Assembly: GCA_030268105.1 (NCBI GenBank)
Contig: BSDZ01000078.1
Coordinates: 4,391,001 to 4,455,000 of the forward strand
Reading direction: 5' to 3'
DNA from: Volvox africanus
Taxonomy: Eukaryota > Chlorophyta > Chlorophyceae > Chlamydomonadales > Volvocaceae
Length of the DNA stretch: 64,000 nucleotides
Below the pieces are notes generated by a model. The model was not told where the DNA came from and searched no databases. It saw only the letters and a program-made list of their open reading frames with translations. How positions within the stretch are numbered: position 1 is the first letter of the stretch; every line of letters starts with the position of its first letter. The position numbers were made by a program, and so were the translations under genes. Positions 63,106-64,000 of the stretch are shown here, piece after piece.

Positions 63106-63885
63106 TTCTTCTAACACTATAATATCGTTATGATGCAACTTCGGTTTCAAAGGATTGTGCACCGCCTATCCCCGCAACCCTGAAAAATTTGGATTGCCAA
63201 AGTATGTATTAACCGTTACTGAGATACCGTAATTTCTGTCATCACACTGGTAGATAGATGATCAAATAGCTGCTCAATATCGACAGTTCTTATCCTTTCA
63301 TTTAATACGACGAGGCTGCTGGCATAGTCAGCCGAATCAATGATGATTTAGCTTATCATTACGGCCTCTGGATTGACACCTCGCCATGACAACCAGCAGC
63401 ACTAGCACTAACCATAAGCCGTACACAACGAGGTAACGCCATCTGCGATGAGCCTAGATATTAGCTTATTATTTCATCTATGGAGGTTTCGTAGGATATT
63501 TCTACAAGTATGAATTGACGTTACGTTGTGTAGGTTGTACATCTGGCCTGGCGGAGGTCGGTGCCCAGGCTGTCGTTGTCACAGTTGCTCCCAGCAAACA
63601 AGTATTGCCGAGAAGACTGAGAAGCAGCAAATAAATACTTCAACGTACTTTTGCAGTTTGAAGAGTTCTTCGCTTTGCGTTATTGTGTTTGGAATAGTTC
63701 AACACCTATGAAGCTTCAGAACAGTGCCGGAATCATTGTTGTTACGTAACCGAAGCGACACACCCAGAGACCCATTTACTTACACGACCCTCCACTAAGA
63801 AATATACTCGTATCATCTATTATAACCGTCTAATTTGCCACGTGATGTCCTCTGATATCATGCACGATGCACGTCGAGACGATCT
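63106..63885. other. Intergenic gap
   Basis: About 0.8 kb between the CFAP73-like start and the last exon of the next minus-strand gene. It should contain the CFAP73-like promoter. It is AT-rich (for example 63280-63360 and 63440-63500) and holds no recognisable gene. Confidence 0.4.
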
Positions 63886-63990
63886 TCAATGACGGGCTTG
63901 CCGGTAGCTCTCGTACAGTGACCGTGCGCGCTGCGCCGCATTGATTTCGTGCGGCCGTATCGTTGATGATAAAATAACATGACATTTTAG
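63886..63990 (-). CDS. Probable last exon of a gene beyond the right edge
   Basis: An acceptor-like TTTGCTGCAG ends at 63991, followed by 34 codons and a TGA at 63888-63886, reading STIRPHEINAAQRARSLYES then YRQARH. The helical, Arg-rich end and GC-ending codons look like a real C-terminus. The family cannot be recognised from so little sequence. Confidence 0.4.
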   Translation of the reverse strand, partial: LKCHVILSSTIRPHEINAAQRARSLYESYRQARH

Positions 63991-64000
63991 CTGCAGCAAA

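Overview
This window reads as nuclear DNA of a green alga, most likely a chlorophycean of the volvocine (Chlamydomonas/Volvox) type. The evidence is: densely intron-split genes with GT-AG junctions; coding exons richer in G and C than the introns; Chlamydomonas-style TGTAA poly(A) signals behind at least two genes; flagellar genes (a MORN/RSPH10B-like gene, a CFAP73-like gene) beside plastid-targeted and plant-type genes (GT95 arabinosyltransferase, plant-type MCTP). Exons were joined by hand, checking reading phase at each junction and family similarity from memory; no search was run. I recognise no transposon, tRNA, rRNA or CRISPR array.

Layout, left to right. 1-3111 (-): MORN-repeat RSPH10B-like gene running off the left edge. 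3606-4693 (+): NHP2. 5685-9911 (-): membrane protein with a C-terminal J domain. 10344-12881 (+): plastid-targeted TVP38/DedA-family protein. 12882-15538: gap with two orphan exon-like pieces. 15539-19229 (+): mitochondrial OXA1 insertase. 21302-about 32080 (-): very large MCTP (multiple C2 domains plus membrane anchor). 34371-37548 (+): hydroxyproline O-arabinosyltransferase. 38692-40643 (+): cytochrome c heme lyase. 41723-42821 (+): small unrecognised, possibly ciliary protein. 44231-45380 (-): small plastid-targeted membrane protein of unknown function. 46316-50707 (-): ALG6 glucosyltransferase. 52537-about 56842 (-): D-2-hydroxyacid dehydrogenase. 57390-58477 (+): ATG8. 60696-63105 (-): CFAP73/CCDC42-type coiled coil. 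63886-63990 (-): apparent last exon of a gene lying beyond the right edge.

The genes are housekeeping and organelle genes in no operon-like order. Loose themes are flagella (RSPH10B-like, CFAP73-like, perhaps the 41.7 kb gene), mitochondrial biogenesis (OXA1, heme lyase) and the secretory pathway (ALG6 for N-glycans, HPAT for cell-wall hydroxyproline glycans, MCTP for membrane contacts). Several neighbours are divergent with short shared upstream regions: RSPH10B-like/NHP2, J-protein/TVP38 and dehydrogenase/ATG8. The least explained items are the four-exon plastid membrane protein at 44.2-45.4 kb, the 41.7 kb gene, a strongly self-complementary segment inside an MCTP intron near 29.6-30.0 kb, and the architecture of the J-domain protein.
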